Origin: an uncultured Synergistales bacterium
GTDB lineage: Bacteria > Synergistota > Synergistia > Synergistales > Aminobacteriaceae
Reading direction: 5' to 3'
DNA: 8,614 nt
NCBI GenBank assembly: GCA_905234205.1
Contig: CAJOGG010000114.1
Location: 1 to 8,614, forward strand
A program made the position numbers and the translations under genes. Below, in pieces: positions 5,479 through 8,614 of the stretch (positions within the stretch are counted from its first letter, which is position 1; the number at the start of each line of letters is the position of its first letter). The notes beneath the pieces are model-generated. The model had not been told where the DNA came from. It searched no databases and saw only the letters and a list, made by a program, of their open reading frames with translations.

Positions 5479-6729
5479 CTAAATTGGACTTAGTATTTCT
5501 TGTGTGAATATTTCATCGAGTTCCATAGGCTTGCCGAAAAAATATCCTTGTGCTTTATCAAAACCTATTGAGCGTAAATATTCAAATTGTTCGAGCGTTT
5601 CTACTCCTTCTGCCAATGCCTCCATACCCATTAAGCGCGCCATTGATAAATTGGAGCTGATTATGTATTTAGCTTTGTCGGATTTATTGACGTCGAAGCC
5701 GCGAAGAAATTTCATATCGAATTTAATCGTGTCAAAGTTGTAATCTTTCAGAACATTCAATGACGAATACCCCGAGCCAAAATCGTCCATCCATACTTTA
5801 TAGCCAAGCGCGCGGAATTTCTCTATGCCTATACGTAAAACTCTTGGGTCTTCATCGTTGACGCTCTCTGTTATCTCAATGTTTAACATACTGCGGGGAA
5901 TGTTGTTGAGTGTTACATAGCTATCGATCTCTCTGGTTATGTCGCAAAGTTCAAAGTCCAAGCGTGATAGGTTAATCGAGGTTGGAAAGTAAGGCAAACC
6001 ATTATCGCGGCGTTCACACATTTCTCTACATACTGTTTTCACTGCATAAAGGTCAACTTTTTGAATCTCCCTATATTGTTCAAGCGTCGGGATAAATTCG
6101 TTTGGAGGTATGAGGCCAAGTTCAGGGTCAAACCAGCGGGCCAAAGCTTCGATCTCGCAGATTTTTCCGGTTGAGATATTAATTATTGGCTGATATAAAA
6201 TTTTTATGTAGTCATTTTTTACTGCACTATCAAGGTGATCAAGAATGTGTTGCTGCAAAGCTAACTCTCGGCTCATTTTTTCCTTGAAGATACATACGCT
6301 GACGTTGTGATTTTTACGAATGCTATCGCAAGCAAGTTTAGCACGATCACAAGCTGTTCTGATGTCCTCATAGCTTGACGGGAAATAAATTCCAGCTCTC
6401 AATCGAAGCGTAACATCTTCATGAAGAGAGTATAAATATTCCTGTACCATATCAATATTAATCTCAACAGTTGCCCAATCGGTCAAGACCACGAAACTAT
6501 CATCAGAGAATCTGGCCAAGGTGCTTTTGGTAAACACAGAACCTAAGATCATAGCGATCTCCCTTAGAACCTCGTCCCCTCGTTCAAAGCCGAACCTGTT
6601 GTTGAACATTTTGAAGTTGTCGAGATTGAACCAGATAACAGCGAAGCCTCCTTTACCGTCTTGAAGAATTTTTTGTGATTGTTTATGAAAAGAGTTACGG
6701 GTGAGAAGGCCGGTTAAAGCGTCAGTCAT
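5479..6729 (-). CDS. GGDEF-EAL protein, probable c-di-GMP phosphodiesterase
   Basis: The 416-residue cytoplasmic protein consists of a GGDEF domain (about 1-150) joined directly to an EAL domain (about 160-412), with no sensor domain or membrane segment. The GGDEF domain opens with the family's DALTGLLTRNSF, but the signature is Ser-Asp-Asp-Ser-Phe at 75-79, so cyclase activity is not expected; it may bind nucleotide as a regulatory module. The EAL domain looks complete: Glu194 of EAL, Asn253 in SINLSRLDF, IEITES at 284-289, Asp315-Asp316 of DDFGSGYSSL, Lys336, Glu374 of AEGVET and Gln394, spaced closely as in the phosphodiesterase RocR. It is therefore predicted to cut c-di-GMP to pGpG. ATG at 6729 starts 3 bases after the PPC gene stop, in the same reading frame, with no clear ribosome site, so translation probably depends on the upstream gene. 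Upstream pilin genes suggest a role in fibre or surface behaviour. Confidence 0.92.
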   Translation of the reverse strand: MTDALTGLLTRNSFHKQSQKILQDGKGGFAVIWFNLDNFKMFNNRFGFERGDEVLREIAMILGSVFTKSTLARFSDDSFVVLTDWATVEINIDMVQEYLYSLHEDVTLRLRAGIYFPSSYEDIRTACDRAKLACDSIRKNHNVSVCIFKEKMSRELALQQHILDHLDSAVKNDYIKILYQPIINISTGKICEIEALARWFDPELGLIPPNEFIPTLEQYREIQKVDLYAVKTVCREMCERRDNGLPYFPTSINLSRLDFELCDITREIDSYVTLNNIPRSMLNIEITESVNDEDPRVLRIGIEKFRALGYKVWMDDFGSGYSSLNVLKDYNFDTIKFDMKFLRGFDVNKSDKAKYIISSNLSMARLMGMEALAEGVETLEQFEYLRSIGFDKAQGYFFGKPMELDEIFTQEILSPI

Positions 6730-6732
6730 GAA

Positions 6733-7158
6733 TCATTTCACGAAATCAAATAAATTTAAGCCTACATCTTCATTCAATTTGCGTTCGACGATACCTTCCG
6801 ATAATTCAACAATCATTTCGCAAGTTGCACTCACTACAGCACGAGTCAGATGACCTCCGAAAACTTGGCCTTTAGAGTCTCCTGCGCTCATGTGAATGTG
6901 CAAATATACTTGGCCTTCTTTGGTTGTAACGGTGCCCCATAAGCTTGTGATCTCTGCGGGAAACTTGAAAGCGTTCTTGTGATATTTTTTCTCCACCACG
7001 TCAAACAATCCGACCTCAAAATCATCAACGGCCCCAAGAGCTTTTACTTCAGCCAATGTAATTTTCTCGTCCTCGCAAAATTTTTCGAGCGTTGCCATAA
7101 TTTCTTCGCCCTTATCGATTCTCACAAAATATTTATTTCCAAAACGTCTGAATTGCAT
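6733..7158 (-). CDS. PPC domain (DUF296) protein
   Basis: This 141-residue protein is a single PPC (plants and prokaryotes conserved, DUF296) domain. The family mark is visible as His87-x-His89 in VYLHIHMSAGD followed by GQVFGGHLTRA with His103, which in structures of bacterial members forms a metal site within a trimeric beta fold. Plant relatives bind DNA through an AT-hook, which is absent here, so DNA binding should not be assumed; the biochemical role of the bacterial forms is poorly known. The end, VGLNLFDFVK, is the usual end of stand-alone members, so the protein is probably complete. ATG at 7158 follows GGAGGT (7167-7172) with 8-base spacing. It sits between the pilin genes and the GGDEF-EAL gene, all on one strand, and has its own TATAAT box candidate. 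Confidence 0.88.
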   Translation of the reverse strand: MQFRRFGNKYFVRIDKGEEIMATLEKFCEDEKITLAEVKALGAVDDFEVGLFDVVEKKYHKNAFKFPAEITSLWGTVTTKEGQVYLHIHMSAGDSKGQVFGGHLTRAVVSATCEMIVELSEGIVERKLNEDVGLNLFDFVK

Positions 7159-7186
7159 AGTAGATTACCTCCATTGTTAGATTTAC

Positions 7187-7192
7187 ATTATA
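7187..7192 (-). promoter_or_regulatory. Candidate -10 box upstream of the PPC gene
   Basis: On the minus strand a perfect TATAAT, directly preceded by TG, lies in the 43-base gap between the second pilin gene and the PPC gene, 28 bases before the PPC start codon. No good -35 element is visible. It resembles the box before glycerate kinase (also TG directly before TATAAT). If used, the PPC, EAL and MazG genes could be made independently of the pilins. Confidence 0.45.
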
Positions 7193-7201
7193 CAGCCTCA
7201 C

Positions 7202-7810
7202 TTAATTTGTTGGCTCCCAATCATTATCGCCCAAAACTTTCAGCCAGACTCCTTTTTCATCTTTGGAATTTTGTTTAGGTTTAGAGCTAGCTTCAGCGCC
7301 ACCAAGTCGCACATCAACGCTAGGGGAAGCAACTTTTGATCTTATCTTATCCCTGACTCCGTCCTCACGTTCTGTATAAGTTAGGTGATAGCCAACATAC
7401 CAAGCTCTTTTTGGGTTATTGCTGCTCAGGTTTTTTGTGTACGTAAAGACTCCGTATTTTCCTCCTTCTGATAACTTGTTTTTATCTGTCTTGATCTCAA
7501 ATTCATTATCACCATCGATATAACTCGCTATTTCGGCTAAAGCGTTGGTATTATTCTGAATGAGTGTTGAAGTAGATTCTCCGGGCATTGTAATTTTGTC
7601 GTCGCTGCCGATTAAATCCATGTGTTCTTTACGCCATGTCAACGTAGCCATTTTGAGTGCGTAAAGATTGTTAATGATTCGTGAGGCTTCTGCGGAAGCT
7701 GTCATAGAGACGGAAGAAATAACAAAGACTGATGATAGTATACCGAGGACGGCCATAATGATTAATAGCTCAATCAGCGTAAAGCCCTTGTTGTTATAGC
7801 TTGACTTCAA
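7202..7810 (-). CDS. Type IV pilin-like protein (second of tandem pair)
   Basis: The 202-residue product has a class III (type IV prepilin) signal: a 9-residue leader with two lysines, MKSSYNNKG, cut by prepilin peptidase before Phe, then FTLIE with the Glu at position 5 of the mature protein, then a hydrophobic helix to about residue 33. The remainder is a soluble, charged head with no cysteine, so it lacks the disulphide loop of classical major pilins. It probably assembles at the inner membrane into a pilus or secretion pseudopilus. The start is TTG at 7810-7808, supported by GGAGGGGA (7818-7825) at 7-base spacing and by the proper leader length. It follows the first pilin gene by 19 bases. 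The two heads share a Tyr-x-x-Tyr/Trp-Tyr-Val-Gly-Tyr-like segment and similar helices, suggesting old duplication. Major or minor pilin status cannot be decided. Confidence 0.85.
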   Translation of the reverse strand: MKSSYNNKGFTLIELLIIMAVLGILSSVFVISSVSMTASAEASRIINNLYALKMATLTWRKEHMDLIGSDDKITMPGESTSTLIQNNTNALAEIASYIDGDNEFEIKTDKNKLSEGGKYGVFTYTKNLSSNNPKRAWYVGYHLTYTEREDGVRDKIRSKVASPSVDVRLGGAEASSKPKQNSKDEKGVWLKVLGDNDWEPTN

Positions 7811-7817
7811 CTTAATT

Positions 7818-7825
7818 TCCCCTCC
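7818..7825 (-). promoter_or_regulatory. Ribosome binding site that fixes the TTG start of the second pilin
   Basis: GGAGGGGA on the minus strand stands 7 bases before TTG at 7810, in the 19-base gap between the two pilin genes. No ATG or GTG lies between this site and the conserved Gly-Phe cleavage point in that frame, so the TTG is the likely initiator. Confidence 0.75.
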
Positions 7826-7829
7826 GTTG

Positions 7830-8495
7830 TTATTTGGTTATGTTCTTCGATGAAAATCTGAATGCTTCCATAAAAACGTTGGCTTTGACGCCGTCATATT
7901 CGCCTGATGAACCGTCCCCGCTAAAGTTATACCAAAGAAGGCCGGCAGATTTTGCTCTAGCTTTCAATTTTTGCTTCAATTTGGTTTCTTGTTTAGCGTC
8001 GTTTTTCTCAGATATACCGTAAACTACATAACATACAGTATTGCTATACCCGACATAGATCGAATATCCGCCTATAGGAGCATAATAATCGTCTGCGCCT
8101 CTCTTATTTTTTGGATCAGTAGAATCCCAACTTGAAAAAGTCGACCTAGCTTTATTAATTTCGAGGCTGGAATTACTCATGTATTTCGCAAATTCCGATG
8201 GGTTATTCATCAAATAGTCGTGTACTCTTATGAGGCTGCCGTCATTCGTTCTCAACCAAAATTCCACTTTGCTTTGTTTTTCATTCACTTCAATCCGCTT
8301 GTAGTTATCGAGATACCACGCATTAGCAGCCTTTGCAAGCATATTCATATCGCTGATTATTTTCGTAACTTTAGCTGTCGTTACTGCTTCAGTGCTGGAA
8401 AGCATTATCGCAGTGGCCAAGATTCCAACCACTACGATAACGATTAGTAATTCAATCAGAGTAACACCTTTGTGCCTCATAACTGCCTTCTTCAT
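7830..8495 (-). CDS. Type IV pilin-like protein (first of tandem pair)
   Basis: The 221-residue product begins MKKAVMRHKG, cut after Gly10 by prepilin peptidase, followed by VTLIE (Glu at mature position 5) and a hydrophobic helix to about residue 32. The first mature residue is Val, where Phe or Met is more common. The head has one cysteine only (in SNTVCYVVYG), so no internal disulphide is possible, and it carries a very basic stretch (KQKLKARAKS) near the C-terminal third. Two start codons are possible: ATG at 8493-8495, or ATG at 8478-8480, which has an AGAAGG just before it and would leave a five-residue leader. The first has no clear ribosome site and begins 6 bases after the stop of the Rpn-like gene, so it may rely on coupling. 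Its job is likely as a pilus or pseudopilus subunit working with the next gene. Confidence 0.85.
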   Translation of the reverse strand: MKKAVMRHKGVTLIELLIVIVVVGILATAIMLSSTEAVTTAKVTKIISDMNMLAKAANAWYLDNYKRIEVNEKQSKVEFWLRTNDGSLIRVHDYLMNNPSEFAKYMSNSSLEINKARSTFSSWDSTDPKNKRGADDYYAPIGGYSIYVGYSNTVCYVVYGISEKNDAKQETKLKQKLKARAKSAGLLWYNFSGDGSSGEYDGVKANVFMEAFRFSSKNITK

Positions 8496-8501
8496 ATTGC
8501 G

Positions 8502-8614
8502 TCAAAATCCATTCCACCCAGTAAAGCTTGCTGCTTCATGTGGAGACATTCCGCTTGCTGTTAATCGCTCATATATCGAACGCTTTTCTTCTTCACGTCC
8601 TTCTGCTCTACCCT
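8502..8614 (-). CDS. C-terminal tail of an Rpn-like (PD-(D/E)XK) nuclease/transposase-type protein, partial
   Basis: The minus-strand frame is open from the window edge to TGA at 8504-8502, giving 36 residues. They begin with a charged run, GRAEGREEEKRSIYERL, and continue TASGMSPHEAASFTGW. This combination, a Gly-Arg/Glu-rich linker followed by a short helix-turn-helix-like end (Met-Ser-x-x-Glu-Ala and Thr-Gly), is typical of the C-terminus of Rpn family recombination-promoting nucleases, also annotated as PD-(D/E)XK transposases. The catalytic domain would lie beyond the window, so whether the gene is intact cannot be judged. Its stop lies 6 bases from the first pilin start, so the pilin operon may be read through from it or have a promoter inside it. 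Confidence 0.55.
   Translation of the reverse strand, partial: GRAEGREEEKRSIYERLTASGMSPHEAASFTGWNGF

Noticed and set aside
7834..8447. Plus-strand open frames opposite the first pilin gene
   Set aside because: They oppose a gene with a clear prepilin signal and show no credible start signals.

Overview
The window looks like a chromosomal stretch from a flagellated bacterium with a moderately AT-rich genome that makes type IV pilin-like proteins. The gene content (stand-alone flagellar rod-binding protein, L25 with a CTC-type C-terminal domain next to pth, glutamate dehydrogenase of the hexameric family, MOFRL-type glycerate kinase, Rpn-type protein tail) would suit an amino-acid-fermenting gut Synergistota member. 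That assignment is an inference from content and gene order, not from any database comparison. Shine-Dalgarno sites are mostly canonical (AGGAGG-like).

Left half, + strand. The window opens inside a flagellar rod-binding (FlgJ N-terminal type) gene. A 200-base gap follows, holding what looks like the remains of a tiny minus-strand gene with heptad repeats. Next come glycerate 2-kinase, ribosomal protein L25/CTC, peptidyl-tRNA hydrolase and a glutamate dehydrogenase. L25 has its own extended -10 promoter candidate, and L25-pth is a familiar translation pair. The dehydrogenase is broken by an exact 7-bp tandem duplication (TATGGAC twice, 3313-3326). Removing one copy restores an uninterrupted 424-residue protein with all expected active-site residues in register. 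The glycerate kinase appears to lack about nine residues of a normally conserved loop.

Middle, 4341-4662. The two gene groups converge tail to tail here. This 320-base gap contains no intact gene but has protein-like segments in two frames, interpreted as a decayed gene of unknown family, plus two short inverted repeats.

Right half, - strand, reading from right to left: the last 36 codons of a protein resembling Rpn/PD-(D/E)XK transposase-like nucleases, two pilin-like genes in tandem, a PPC (DUF296) protein, a GGDEF-EAL protein and mazG. Gaps are short (6, 19, 43, 3 and 9 bases), so this is probably one operon, with an internal TATAAT box before the PPC gene. The GGDEF motif is degenerate while the EAL catalytic set is complete, so the protein is predicted to hydrolyse c-di-GMP. 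Its linkage to two pilins suggests control of a pilus or secretion-like fibre. The PPC and GGDEF-EAL genes lie in the same reading frame, separated by one TGA and one codon, and the second has no visible ribosome binding site.

No tRNA, rRNA, CRISPR array, insertion sequence ends or riboswitch were recognised. The most interesting points are the reversible-looking 7-bp duplication in the dehydrogenase gene and the pilin/PPC/EAL operon.
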